The notes beneath the pieces are model-generated. The model saw only the letters and a list, made by a program, of their open reading frames with translations, had not been told where the DNA came from and searched no databases. DNA of 64,000 bases, taken from NCBI RefSeq assembly GCF_900103985.1, contig NZ_FNIE01000001.1:186001-250000 (forward strand), in the 5' to 3' direction. Position numbers and translations under genes: made by a program. The stretch's first letter is position 1; each line of letters starts with the position of its first letter. This document shows positions 32,890-41,736 of the stretch, piece after piece. Source of the DNA: Actinacidiphila guanduensis (GTDB lineage Bacteria; Actinomycetota; Actinomycetes; Streptomycetales; Streptomycetaceae).

Positions 32890-33756
32890 TCAGCTCTTGT
32901 CCGCACCGGTGGTCAGCCCCTCGGTGAGGAACCGCTCGGCGGCGTAGAACAGGACTATCACGGGGATGGTCAGCACCACCGATCCCGCCATGAGGACCGT
33001 CGTCGGCACCTCGATGGCGTTGTCCATCTGGGAAAGCCCCAGTGAGACCGTCCACTTGGACGGGGTGGCGGCCAGGAAGAGCAGCGCGAAGAGGAATTCG
33101 TTCCAGGCGATCATGAACACGTACAGCCCGGTCGCCATGAGCGAGGGCGCCGCGAGCGGCAGCACGACCCGCCACAGGATCTGCAGCCGCGAGCAGCCGT
33201 CGAGCGCGGCCGCCTCCTCGATGCTGACCGGCACCGTGCTGAAGTAGTTGCGCAGCATGTAGATCGACACCGGCACGGTCTGCGCGATGTAGACGACGGC
33301 GAGGCCGACCAGGCTGCCCTGCAGCCCGATCCTGGAGAACATCACGAACAGCGGGACGGCGAGCAGCGTGGCCGGGAAGAGGTAGACGGCCAGGAACAGC
33401 GCGCTGATCTGCCGGCTGCCGACGAACTTCAGCCGGCTGATCGCCCAGGCTCCCGGCACGGAAGCGGCGAGCGTGAGGACCACCGTGCCGAGCGAGACCA
33501 GCGCGGAGTTGCGCAGCATGCCGAGCAGTCCCTGGCCGCCCTTGGACGTCGGTTCCAGGATCGTCCGGTAGGTGCTGACGGTGATCTCGTGCAGCGGCAC
33601 CCACAGCGAGCCGGGGTGCAGCAGCAGCTGCCCGGTGGGCCGGAAGGAGAGCATCACCATGTAGTAGAAGGGGAAGAGCGTGGCGATCAGCAGGGCCGCG
33701 ATGACGACCCAGCGCAGGGTGCCGAAGAGCCGCTCCTCGAACTGTGCCCGGCTCAT
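32890..33756 (-). CDS. Carbohydrate ABC transporter permease (MalG-like)
   Basis: A 288-residue inner-membrane permease with six predicted helices. The cytoplasmic EAA loop, which contacts the ATPase, reads VPVSIEEAAALDGCSRLQIL, the MalG/CUT1 version. It pairs with the MalF-like permease, whose stop it overlaps by four bases (ATGA). No ATPase gene is in the operon; CUT1 importers of streptomycetes usually share the general ATPase MsiK encoded elsewhere. Together with the binding protein it imports an oligosaccharide. Confidence 0.9.
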   Translation of the reverse strand: MSRAQFEERLFGTLRWVVIAALLIATLFPFYYMVMLSFRPTGQLLLHPGSLWVPLHEITVSTYRTILEPTSKGGQGLLGMLRNSALVSLGTVVLTLAASVPGAWAISRLKFVGSRQISALFLAVYLFPATLLAVPLFVMFSRIGLQGSLVGLAVVYIAQTVPVSIYMLRNYFSTVPVSIEEAAALDGCSRLQILWRVVLPLAAPSLMATGLYVFMIAWNEFLFALLFLAATPSKWTVSLGLSQMDNAIEVPTTVLMAGSVVLTIPVIVLFYAAERFLTEGLTTGADKS

Positions 33757-34724
33757 GCCTCCTCCTCCTGCACGCGCTTGGCGAAGAATCCGAAGTAGAC
33801 GCCGAGCAGCACCATGAGGATCACGGCGAGGACGAGGGCCTGCGCGGCGGCGGCGCCGACGTCGTAGCTGGCGGTCAGGAAGTTGTAGACCCGTACCGAG
33901 ACGACCTCGGTGCCGGAGTCGCCGCCGGTGAGCAGGTAGACGTCGTCGAACTTGTTGAAGGTCATGATGAAGCGCAGCACCGACAGCAGCGCGATGACCG
34001 GCATCAGCTGCGGCAGCAGGATGTAGCGGAAGCGCTGGGTGAGCGTGGCGCCGTCGACCTCGGCCGCCTCCTCGATGCCGGCCGGGACCGCCTGGAGGCG
34101 GGCGAGCAGGAAGAGGAAGGCGAAGGGGAAGTAGCGCCAGATCTCGAAGGCGACGACGGTGAGCAGCGCCAGCGGCAGGTGGACGTGCCAGCCCAGCAGG
34201 TCGGCCCGGTAGCTGCTGGTGGACAGGAACGCGATCGGCTTGTGCCAGCCGAGCAGGTGGGCGCCCCAGTTGTTGATGATGCCGGTCTGCGGGCTCAGCG
34301 CGGTCTCCCACACGAAGGTGACCGCGACGACCGGCGCCACGTAGGGCAGCAGCATGGTGCTGCGGACGATGCCGCGGCCGCGGAACGGGCGGCGCAGCGC
34401 GAGTGCGGCCACCAGGCCGAGCGCGATGGAGCCGACGGTGCCGCCCACGGTGTAGACGAGGGTGGTGCCGAGCGAGCTCCAGAAGCCGGGAGCGGTGAAG
34501 ACCTGCCGGAAGTTGGCGGTGGTCCAGTTGCCGAACAGCCCCATGCCCTGCAGGTCGATGAGCTTGGCATGCTGGAAGGCGAGCAGCACCGTCCACAGGA
34601 TCGGCAGGATGACGATCACCAGGACCACCAGCAAGGTGGGCGAGACGAAGGCCAGTCCGGCCCGGTTCTGGGCGCGCTGGGTCGGGGAGGGCCGGCGGCG
34701 GGTGCCGCCGGTGGCTGTGCTCAT
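33753..34724 (-). CDS. Carbohydrate ABC transporter permease (MalF-like)
   Basis: A 323-residue permease with a basic N-terminal tail (TRRRPSPTQRAQNR) and six predicted membrane helices. The EAA loop is VPAGIEEAAEVDGATLTQRF, the MalF-type of CUT1 importers. Start at ATG 34724, where GAGGAAA lies six bases upstream; an earlier ATG would add a poorly conserved dozen residues. It lies 32 bases after the binding-protein gene and overlaps the MalG-like gene, forming one operon. Confidence 0.9.
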   Translation of the reverse strand: MSTATGGTRRRPSPTQRAQNRAGLAFVSPTLLVVLVIVILPILWTVLLAFQHAKLIDLQGMGLFGNWTTANFRQVFTAPGFWSSLGTTLVYTVGGTVGSIALGLVAALALRRPFRGRGIVRSTMLLPYVAPVVAVTFVWETALSPQTGIINNWGAHLLGWHKPIAFLSTSSYRADLLGWHVHLPLALLTVVAFEIWRYFPFAFLFLLARLQAVPAGIEEAAEVDGATLTQRFRYILLPQLMPVIALLSVLRFIMTFNKFDDVYLLTGGDSGTEVVSVRVYNFLTASYDVGAAAAQALVLAVILMVLLGVYFGFFAKRVQEEEA

Positions 34725-34756
34725 GGGTGTTTCCTCGGGTGCGAGGGTGCCGCTGG

Positions 34757-36160
34757 TCACCGCAGCGTCTTCTGCAGGGCGGAGACCGCGTCATTCGCCT
34801 GCTGGGCGGCGGACTGCGGGGCCAGGTGGTCGCCGCCGGTCATGGCGCCGATGGCCTTGGGCACCGGCAGGGAGCCCTCGGTGGCGCCGACGAGCGCGCC
34901 CTGGCCCTGGGTGATGCCCCAGCGCTGCATGTTGGTGACGCCGGCGAGGATCTGGTCCAGGAAGGAGGCGGGGAAGAGCTTGTCCATCGGCTCGAAGCTG
35001 CTGACGCCGATCTTCATGGACCGCCAGTCGGTGACGTACTTCTTCGGGTCGGCGGCGGTGCCGTTGCGGACCGGGATCTTGCCCTCGGGCTCCATGCCGA
35101 GCCAGCCCTCGTAGCCGCTGGACATCATGAAGGAGACGAACTTCTCGGCGGCGGCGGTGTGGGCGGTCTTGGTGATGGTCCACGAGGAGATCTCGCCGAA
35201 CTGGGCGGGCGCGGCGCCGTCGGGGCCCTTGACGGCGGTGACGATGCCGGAGTTCTTCGACAGGAAGCTCTTGTCGGCCTTGCACTGGGGGCAGTTGGGC
35301 AGGACGTCGTCGCGCAGCCCGGCCAGGGAGTCCAGCAGGTAGGTGGACCAGACCACCATGGCGGACTGGCCGGCCTGGTAGGTGGCGCGGGTGGTGTCGA
35401 CGGTCTGGGTGCCGGCCGGGCCGGTCTTGGCGAGGTCGTCGTAGGTCTTGAACGCCTGGACGCAGCTCGGGCTGGTCAGTGCGACCTTGCCCGCGGCGGT
35501 GGCCATCTGGCAGCCGTTGGCGACCGCGAAGTCCTCGAAGCTCTGCTGGGTGAAGACGTCCTTGGGATCGGTGGCCAGCGAGATGCCGGTCATCGAGCCC
35601 TTGTCCAGGGTCCGCGCCGCCTGGGTGATGGCCTGGTAGGTGTCGGGCACGGGCAGGTGGGCCTTGGCGAACAGGTCCTTGCGGTAGACGAGGATCTGCT
35701 GCCAGGAGTCGCTGGGCACCGCGAGCGGCTTGGCACCGTCGCTGGTGAGCTTCAGCGCGTTGGCGTTGAACGTCGAACGGCCCAGGCCCGCCAGGACCTT
35801 GGCGGTGGCGTCGGTGTCCAGCAGCCCGTTGCTGTACATCTGCCAGACCGGGGCGAGCGGGATGCCGCCCATCACGTCGGGGAGCTTGCCCGCGGCCGCG
35901 GCGGACTCGACCAGCTGCGGCAGCTGGCCCTCGTCGACGCCGACCAGCTTGACCTTGACACCGGTCTGCTTCTCGAAGGTGTCGACGAGCTTCTGCGTCA
36001 CGGCCATCCGGGCCGGCAGGTTCTCCTCGCTCCACACCGTGAGCGTGTTGCCGGAGCGCGGGCCGGAGCCCTGCCCGCCGCACGCGGCCAGCAGTCCGAT
36101 GCCGACCGCGGCCGCGGTACCCGCCGCCAAGCTTCTGCCTCTGAGCGACCACATGAGCAT
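34757..36160 (-). CDS. Extracellular sugar-binding lipoprotein of ABC importer
   Basis: A 467-residue solute-binding protein. A signal peptide with lipobox LLAAC (near residue 27) anchors it to the membrane; the mature part is a family 1 (CUT1) binding protein, with LTVWSEENLPARM, QTGVKVKLVGVDEGQL, SDSWQQILVYRKDLF and a C-terminal ADPKKYVTDW region. It captures the sugar for the MalF/MalG-like permeases that follow in the operon. ATG 36160 or ATG 36154 could start it. Its promoter faces the rightward dehydrogenase operon across a 152-base region with strong palindromes. Confidence 0.9.
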   Translation of the reverse strand: MLMWSLRGRSLAAGTAAAVGIGLLAACGGQGSGPRSGNTLTVWSEENLPARMAVTQKLVDTFEKQTGVKVKLVGVDEGQLPQLVESAAAAGKLPDVMGGIPLAPVWQMYSNGLLDTDATAKVLAGLGRSTFNANALKLTSDGAKPLAVPSDSWQQILVYRKDLFAKAHLPVPDTYQAITQAARTLDKGSMTGISLATDPKDVFTQQSFEDFAVANGCQMATAAGKVALTSPSCVQAFKTYDDLAKTGPAGTQTVDTTRATYQAGQSAMVVWSTYLLDSLAGLRDDVLPNCPQCKADKSFLSKNSGIVTAVKGPDGAAPAQFGEISSWTITKTAHTAAAEKFVSFMMSSGYEGWLGMEPEGKIPVRNGTAADPKKYVTDWRSMKIGVSSFEPMDKLFPASFLDQILAGVTNMQRWGITQGQGALVGATEGSLPVPKAIGAMTGGDHLAPQSAAQQANDAVSALQKTLR

Positions 36161-36220
36161 GAACCGTCCTCACTTGCACGCCTTGCGTAAACGTCGTGTT
36201 GCATAACAGCACCACTTTTG

Positions 36221-36252
36221 CTTGTTGACAAGACTTAAGTCTGAGATATCTT
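36221..36252. promoter_or_regulatory. Divergent promoters with an embedded palindromic (ROK-type) operator
   Basis: Rightward promoter: TTGACA (36225-36230), 16 bases, TATCTT (36247-36252). The perfect palindrome AGACTTAAGTCT (36231-36242) lies inside that spacer, next to a second inverted repeat CTTGT-TG-ACAAG (36221-36232). Leftward, TTGTCA and TGTTAT with a 17-base spacer overlap the same region. A repressor bound here would shut off both operons. The ROK protein encoded in the leftward operon is the natural candidate; that link is inferred. Confidence 0.6.
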
Positions 36253-36312
36253 CGACACAAGTCAGCAGCATCTGACTGTTCATGACCCGCAACCCGTAGC
36301 TCCGGAGTCATC

Positions 36313-37359
36313 GTGGAACGCATCGTCCAGTTCACCGGTCCGCGCACCGTGGAGGTCGCGAGCATCGCCCCGGAGCCGCTGCCGCCGGGCCATCTGCGGG
36401 TGCGCACCCGCTACTCGGGGATCTCGGCCGGCACCGAGCTGACGGCGTACCGCGGCACCAACCCGTACCTGACCCGCACCTGGGACCCGGTCGAGCGGCT
36501 CTTCCACGACGACGTCGCGGGCATCAGCTATCCGGTCGCCGGGTGGGGCTACTCCGAGGTGGGCGAGGTCGTCGAGGTCTCCCCCGAACTCGCGGGAACC
36601 GAGGGTCTGCCGGTGCCGGGCGACCTGGTCTGGGGCATCTGGGGCCACCGCAGCGAGGGCATCGTGCCCGCCGAGCGGATGGTGGGCCACCGACTGCCCG
36701 CCGGGCTCGAACCGCTCGCCGGCGCATTCGCCCGGGTCGGCGCGATCGCGTACAACGCCGTCCTCGCCGCGGACATCCACCTCGGTGAGGACGTCGCCGT
36801 CTTCGGCCAGGGCGTCATCGGCCTGCTCACCACCCGGCTGGCCCGGCTCAGCGGCGCCGCCGTCACCGCGGTCGACGCCCTGGAGACGCGGCTGGCCGCC
36901 GCCCGCGGCTTCGGCGCCGCGCACACCCTCGACGCCCGGCGGGGCAAGGTCGCAGAGGCCCTGCGCGGCCTGACCGGTGGCCGGGGCGCGGACCTCGCCA
37001 TCGAGATCAGCGGCGCCTACCCGGCCCTGCACGAGGCGCTGCGCTCGGTCGCGCCCGGCGGGCGGGTCGTCGCCTCCGGCTTCTACCAGGGCGAGGGCGT
37101 CGGGCTGCGCCTCGGCGACGAGTTCCACCACAACCGGGTCCAGCTGGTCTGCTCCCAGATCGGCGGGGTGCCGCCGCAGGTCGCGCACCGCTGGAGCGTG
37201 AAGCGGCTGCAGCGCACCTTCCTGGAGCTGGTGGCCCGCGGCGAGGTCGACACCGCCGCCCTGGTCAGCCACCGGGTCCCGGTCGCCGAGGCGGCCGGCG
37301 CGTACGCGCTGCTCGACGAGCACCCCGCCGACGCGCTCCAGGTCGTCCTGGAATTCTGA
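36313..37359 (+). CDS. Medium-chain dehydrogenase (zinc-binding-type fold) of sugar locus
   Basis: A 348-residue MDR-family oxidoreductase. SGISAGTELTAYRGT and the GWGYSEVGEVVEV strand belong to the GroES-like domain; DVAVFGQGVIGLLTTRLA is the cofactor-binding motif. The four-cysteine structural zinc loop and the usual catalytic Cys are missing, as in the BchC/sorbitol-dehydrogenase-like branch that is common in sugar-catabolic clusters. It probably oxidises a sugar or sugar-acid hydroxyl. GTG start, CCGGAG upstream. First gene of the rightward operon, behind the palindromic divergent promoter. Confidence 0.85.
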   Translation: MERIVQFTGPRTVEVASIAPEPLPPGHLRVRTRYSGISAGTELTAYRGTNPYLTRTWDPVERLFHDDVAGISYPVAGWGYSEVGEVVEVSPELAGTEGLPVPGDLVWGIWGHRSEGIVPAERMVGHRLPAGLEPLAGAFARVGAIAYNAVLAADIHLGEDVAVFGQGVIGLLTTRLARLSGAAVTAVDALETRLAAARGFGAAHTLDARRGKVAEALRGLTGGRGADLAIEISGAYPALHEALRSVAPGGRVVASGFYQGEGVGLRLGDEFHHNRVQLVCSQIGGVPPQVAHRWSVKRLQRTFLELVARGEVDTAALVSHRVPVAEAAGAYALLDEHPADALQVVLEF

Positions 37360-37388
37360 GCCGCCCCGCCGATCCGAAAGGCCCTTCC

Positions 37389-38189
37389 ATGCTCAAACTC
37401 GCCTGCCAGGAGCAACTGCTGCCCGGCGACACCCTCCAGGCCAAGTGGGACTTCGCCCAGGCCGCCGGCTACGACGGCATCGAACTGCGCGGCAAGGGCG
37501 ACCTGCACTTCCGCGACCGGCTGCCCGAACTGCGCCGGGCGCTCGCCGACGGAGTGGTCATGCCGACGGTGTGCGTGGACATGCTGCACTTCTTCGGCGC
37601 CTTCGACGCCGAGCAGCGCCGCGACGCGATCGAGCAGATGAAGTCCCAGCTGAGTGTCATCGCCGAGATCGGCGGCCTCGGCGCCCAGACCCCCGCCTCG
37701 TACGGGATGTTCTCGCGCCGGCTGCCGCCCTTCGAACCGCCCAGATCCGAGGCCGAGGACCGCGAGGTGCTGCTGGCCGGACTCGCCGAACTCGGCGAGC
37801 ACGCCCGGGCCGAGGGCGTCAGCCTCTTCCTGGAGCCGCTCAACCGCTACGAGGACCACATGGTCAACCGGCTTGAGCAGGCCGTCGACCTGATCCGCGA
37901 GGCAGGATCGGACGCGGTGCGGATCGGCATCGACAGCTACCACATGAACATCGAGGAGGCCGATCCGGCTGCCGCGATCCTGGCCGCCGCCCCGTGGATC
38001 GGGCACGCGCAGGTGAGCGACTCCAACCGGTTCCAGCCCGGTGCGGGGCACCTGGACTGGCCGGCGTGGCTGGGCGCGCTGGACGCCGTCGGCTACAGCG
38101 GCTGGCTGGCGGCCGAGTGCCGGCTGACCGGCGACCCGCGCGACGCGGTGCGCTCGGTGCCCGGCTTCCTGCGGCGGGCGGCGGGATGA
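37389..38189 (+). CDS. Sugar phosphate isomerase/epimerase (TIM barrel)
   Basis: A 266-residue AP-endonuclease-2-fold TIM barrel. Metal-site segments can be recognised: FLEPLNRYEDHM, IGIDSYHMNIEEAD and HAQVSDSNRF, along with the last-strand Glu in LAAECRLTG. Members isomerise or epimerise keto-sugars, and some carry out beta-elimination of 3-keto-glycosides with an Idh-type partner. It follows the dehydrogenase by 29 bases and its stop overlaps the next start by four bases (ATGA), so it is cotranscribed and coupled. Confidence 0.87.
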   Translation: MLKLACQEQLLPGDTLQAKWDFAQAAGYDGIELRGKGDLHFRDRLPELRRALADGVVMPTVCVDMLHFFGAFDAEQRRDAIEQMKSQLSVIAEIGGLGAQTPASYGMFSRRLPPFEPPRSEAEDREVLLAGLAELGEHARAEGVSLFLEPLNRYEDHMVNRLEQAVDLIREAGSDAVRIGIDSYHMNIEEADPAAAILAAAPWIGHAQVSDSNRFQPGAGHLDWPAWLGALDAVGYSGWLAAECRLTGDPRDAVRSVPGFLRRAAG

Positions 38190-39544
38190 CCACCCTTCTG
38201 CAGAGCGGCGCCCGGGACACCGGGTGCGACCACGGACGGCTGCGGGCCGCGGCCGCATCCGTGCTGCTGGGCAACTGGAACGGGACGGGCACCGTGCCCT
38301 CCCGCTCCCTCTACCCGCACCAGTGGAGCTGGGACTCCGCCTTCGTCGCCATCGGGCTGCGCCACCTGTCGCCGCGACGGGCCCAGCAGGAACTCGAGTG
38401 GCTGCTGGGCGCCCAGTGGGCCGACGGCCGCATCCCGCACATCGTCTTCAACCCCGCCGTACCCGCCGGGGCGTACTTCCCCGGCCCCGACTTCTGGCGC
38501 TCCTCGGCCGCCGGAGGGCACCGCGGCGCCCCCGCGTTCGCCGAGACCTCGGGGATCGTGCAGCCGCCGGTGCACGCGCTGGCCGCGTGGCTGGTGCACC
38601 GGGCGGACCCGCACGAGTCGGTCCGCCGCGGCTTCCTGCCGCGCCTGGCGCCCAAGCTGGACGCCTGGCACCGTTACCTGGCCGGCCACCGCGACCTGGG
38701 CGGTCACGGCCTGGCCGCGATCATCCACCCCTGGGAGCCGGGCCTGGACAACAGCCCCTGCTGGGACGCCCCGCTGGCCCGCGTCACCCCCGCAGCCGAG
38801 GACTCCTACCGCAGGGTCGACCTCGACCACAGCGTGGCCGCGGACCGCCCCACCGACCTGGACTACGCCCGCTACGTCCGGCTCGCCCGCGACTACCGCG
38901 ACAGCGGCTACGACGACGCGGCCCCGCACGCCTTCCGGGTCGAGGACCCAGGCTTCAACTCCCTGCTGATCGCCGCCGAGTACGCCCTGGCCGACATCCT
39001 GCGGGCCGTGGGCGGCGACCCCGCCCCCGCGCTGGAGCGCGCCGAGCGGCTGACCGCGGCGCTGACCACCCGGCTGTGGGACGCAGGCCGCGGCATCTTC
39101 GCGCCGCGCGACCTCGGCAGCGACCGCCTGCTCCCGGTCGCCGGCGTGAACGGACTGCTCCCGCTCGCCGTACCCGGTCTGCCGAGCGCCTTCACCGACG
39201 CCCTCGTCACCACCGCGACCGGCGAGCGCTTCGGCCTGGGCCGCACGCACATGGTGCCCAGCTACGACCTGACCGGCGCCGCGTTCGACGCCAACCGCTA
39301 CTGGCGTGGGCCCAGTTGGTTCAACACCGCCTGGCTCGTCCACCGCGGCCTGCAGGCGGCCGGCACCCCCGTGACCCGCCGGCTGGCCGACGACCTGCGG
39401 GCGGGCGTGCTGCGTGACGCCTGGCGCAGCGGCTTCGCGGAGTACGTCAACCCGCACACCGGGGCCGGGCGCGGCATCAAGGACTTCAGCTGGACCGCGG
39501 CACTCGCCCTGGACCTGCTCGCCGGGCAACAGGAGGACCTTTGA
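38186..39544 (+). CDS. GH63-like (MGH1-type) glycoside hydrolase
   Basis: A 452-residue intracellular alpha/alpha-barrel hydrolase. SLYPHQWSWDSAFVAIGL, IPHIVFNP, HPWEPGLDNSPCWD (with the proposed catalytic acid Asp) and ANRYWRGPSWFNTAWL are the hallmarks of the MGH1/GH63 group, which includes glucosylglycerate and mannosylglycerate hydrolases of similar length. Near the end EYVNPHTGAG and KDFSWTAALALDL complete the active site. The exact substrate is unknown. No signal peptide, so it acts on an imported di- or oligosaccharide. Coupled to both neighbours by stop-start overlaps. Confidence 0.85.
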   Translation: MTTLLQSGARDTGCDHGRLRAAAASVLLGNWNGTGTVPSRSLYPHQWSWDSAFVAIGLRHLSPRRAQQELEWLLGAQWADGRIPHIVFNPAVPAGAYFPGPDFWRSSAAGGHRGAPAFAETSGIVQPPVHALAAWLVHRADPHESVRRGFLPRLAPKLDAWHRYLAGHRDLGGHGLAAIIHPWEPGLDNSPCWDAPLARVTPAAEDSYRRVDLDHSVAADRPTDLDYARYVRLARDYRDSGYDDAAPHAFRVEDPGFNSLLIAAEYALADILRAVGGDPAPALERAERLTAALTTRLWDAGRGIFAPRDLGSDRLLPVAGVNGLLPLAVPGLPSAFTDALVTTATGERFGLGRTHMVPSYDLTGAAFDANRYWRGPSWFNTAWLVHRGLQAAGTPVTRRLADDLRAGVLRDAWRSGFAEYVNPHTGAGRGIKDFSWTAALALDLLAGQQEDL

Positions 39545-41523
39545 GCACCGACGGCACCACCCGCGTCCTCGTCGACCAGGGCACTTTCGCCGTTCTCGCC
39601 CCCGACGGCGACATCCGTGACGCCGCCGGGACCTCACCCGAGGGGCTGTTCCTGCGCGACGCCCGGCACCTGAGCCGCTGGCGGCTGACCGCGGGCGGCC
39701 GGGCGCTCACCGTGCTGACCGGCGGGGCCGGCACGGCCGTCCTGGTCCTGCCCGGCACCCGGGACGAGCCCTCGCCCTTCACGGTGCTGCGCGCCCAGGC
39801 CGTCACCGCCGGCGCCCTCGTCGAACGCCTGACGGTGCTCAACAACCTGCCGCGCCCGGTCACCGCCGAACTGGAGCTGCTCGCCGACGCCGACTTCGCC
39901 GACCAGTTCGAGCTGCGCTCCGACCGCCGCCGCTACGACAAGCCCGGTGGAGTACGTCAGGCGGCGCCGCACCCGGCGGGCGTCTCCTTCCGCTACCGGC
40001 GCCCGCCGGACTGGTCGGCCGGGACGACGGTGACGGCCGACCCGCCGCCGGACACGGTGGCACCCGAGGCGGGCGCCGCGACGGCCCACCGGCTCTCCTG
40101 GCGGCTGCGGCTGCCCCCGCACGGCAGCGCCCGGATCCGCGTCACCGCCCGCGCCCTGGCCGGGGGCCTACTGGCCGTCGAGGACACCGCGGCCGGCGGC
40201 GCCGTGCTCGACCCCGACGCCGTGCGCGCGCACCAGGCCCGCGAGACGGCGGAGTTCGTCGGTGCCGCACCCGGCCCGGCCGACCGCGCCGACCGTACCG
40301 GCCTGCCGGGCCTCGCCCACGCCGTCCGGCAGGGACTCACCGACCTGGCCGGGCTGCGGGTGCCCGCCACCGGACCGGACGGCGAGCCGCTGCGGGTGCC
40401 GGGCGCCGGAACGCCGTGGTTCCTCACCCTGTTCGGACGGGACTCGCTGCTCACCTCCCTCTTCTGCCTGCCCTACCGCCCCGGGCAGGCCGCGCACACC
40501 CTGGCCGCGCTCGCCGCCGCGCAGGGCACCCGCGAGGACCCCGCCCGCCTCGAACAGCCCGGCCGCATCCCGCACGAGTTGCGGTACGGGGAGCTGGCAC
40601 ACTTCGGCCAGGTGCCCTACGGCCGCTACTACGGCTCGGTGGACGCCACCCCGCTCTTCCTCGTCCTGCTCCAGGCGTACACCGAGCAGACCGGGGACAC
40701 CGCGACGGCCCGGCGGCTGGAGCCGCACGCCCGCGCGGCGGTGGAGTGGATGTTCCGCGACGGCGGGCTGCGGGACCGCGGCTGGCTGGTCTACCGCTCC
40801 GACGAGCAGGCCGGCGGCCTGGCCAACCAGAACTGGAAGGACTCCGCCGGCGCGGTCTGCTTCGCCGACGGCACCCAGGCCACCGGCGCCATCGCGGTCG
40901 CCGAGGCCCAGGGGTACGCCTACGACGCGCTGCGCCGCACCGCGCACCTGGCCGCCACGGTGTGGGGGGACCCCGCCTGGGCGCGGTCGTTGGACCAGGC
41001 CGCGGCCGACCTGCGCCGGCGCTTCCCGCAGGAGTTCTGGCTCGCGGAGGCCGACTTCCCCGCGCTCGCCCTCGACGGCGAGGGGCGCAGGGTCGACGCC
41101 CTGGCCTCCGACGCCGGCCACCTGCTGTGGTCGCGCCTGCTCGACCAAGGGCGCGCCGAGCGGGTCGCCCGGCGGCTGCTCGCGCCGGACTTCTTCTCCG
41201 GCTGGGGCATCCGCACCCTCGCGTCGGGCCAGGCGCCCTACCACCCGCTCTCCTACCACCGCGGCGCCATCTGGCCGCACGACAACGCGGTGATCGCTCT
41301 CGGCATGGCCGTGCACGGCCTGGCAGCCGAGGCCCGCGAGGTCGCCGAGGCGCTGCTGTCCGCCGCCCGCCCCCACGGCTGGCGCCTGCCCGAGGTCATC
41401 TCCGGCTACGGACGCGACGTCCACCCCGACCCGGTGCCCTACCCCCACGCCTGCTCCCCCCAGGCATGGGCGGCAGCAACCCCCCTGGCCCTGCTCACGG
41501 CAACGAGCCCGCCAGGGCGGTAG
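39541..41523 (+). CDS. Amylo-alpha-1,6-glucosidase-like (glycogen debranching family) enzyme
   Basis: A 660-residue protein with an N-terminal GDE_N beta domain (about 1-230, FAVLAPDGDI and LFLRDARHLSRW) and a catalytic alpha/alpha barrel (about 270-655). Motifs include PWFLTLFGRDSLLTS, QNWKDSAGA, and YHRGAIWPHDNAVIA, all standard for bacterial debranching-like enzymes that act on small alpha-glucosides rather than glycogen. The start is the rare TTG at 39541, with AGGAGG four to five bases upstream; it overlaps the previous stop by four bases. Last gene of the rightward operon. Confidence 0.87.
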   Translation: MSTDGTTRVLVDQGTFAVLAPDGDIRDAAGTSPEGLFLRDARHLSRWRLTAGGRALTVLTGGAGTAVLVLPGTRDEPSPFTVLRAQAVTAGALVERLTVLNNLPRPVTAELELLADADFADQFELRSDRRRYDKPGGVRQAAPHPAGVSFRYRRPPDWSAGTTVTADPPPDTVAPEAGAATAHRLSWRLRLPPHGSARIRVTARALAGGLLAVEDTAAGGAVLDPDAVRAHQARETAEFVGAAPGPADRADRTGLPGLAHAVRQGLTDLAGLRVPATGPDGEPLRVPGAGTPWFLTLFGRDSLLTSLFCLPYRPGQAAHTLAALAAAQGTREDPARLEQPGRIPHELRYGELAHFGQVPYGRYYGSVDATPLFLVLLQAYTEQTGDTATARRLEPHARAAVEWMFRDGGLRDRGWLVYRSDEQAGGLANQNWKDSAGAVCFADGTQATGAIAVAEAQGYAYDALRRTAHLAATVWGDPAWARSLDQAAADLRRRFPQEFWLAEADFPALALDGEGRRVDALASDAGHLLWSRLLDQGRAERVARRLLAPDFFSGWGIRTLASGQAPYHPLSYHRGAIWPHDNAVIALGMAVHGLAAEAREVAEALLSAARPHGWRLPEVISGYGRDVHPDPVPYPHACSPQAWAAATPLALLTATSPPGR

Positions 41524-41556
41524 GGAAGGATGCGTGGAGCCTCGAGCGCCTCCATG

Positions 41557-41580
41557 CGGGACGTTGTGCGGGACGTTGTG
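41557..41580. repeat. 12-bp tandem duplication
   Basis: CGGGACGTTGTG occurs twice in direct succession (41557-41568 and 41569-41580) between the debranching gene and the GH9 promoter. No role is evident. Confidence 0.7.
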
Positions 41581-41640
41581 CGGTGGGACCAGGTCCGTGG
41601 AGTCCGACCGCCCGGGCACCACCGAGGAGCCCAAGGCGTA

Positions 41641-41675
41641 CCACTATTGACCACTCACAGTCCACTGCATACCTT
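41641..41675 (+). promoter_or_regulatory. GH9 gene promoter overlaid by phased CCACT boxes
   Basis: TTGACC (41647-41652), a 17-base spacer and TACCTT (41670-41675) make a good promoter about 60 bases before the GH9 start. CCACT boxes begin at 41641, 41651 and 41662, that is one per DNA turn on the same face, and cover the core promoter. The same arrangement recurs at 62272-62306. Confidence 0.6.
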
Positions 41676-41736
41676 TACGGTCAACGCAGGCCGGCGATCC
41701 GCGCCGGCCGCTTCACCGGGCGGGGTACAGCGGCTG

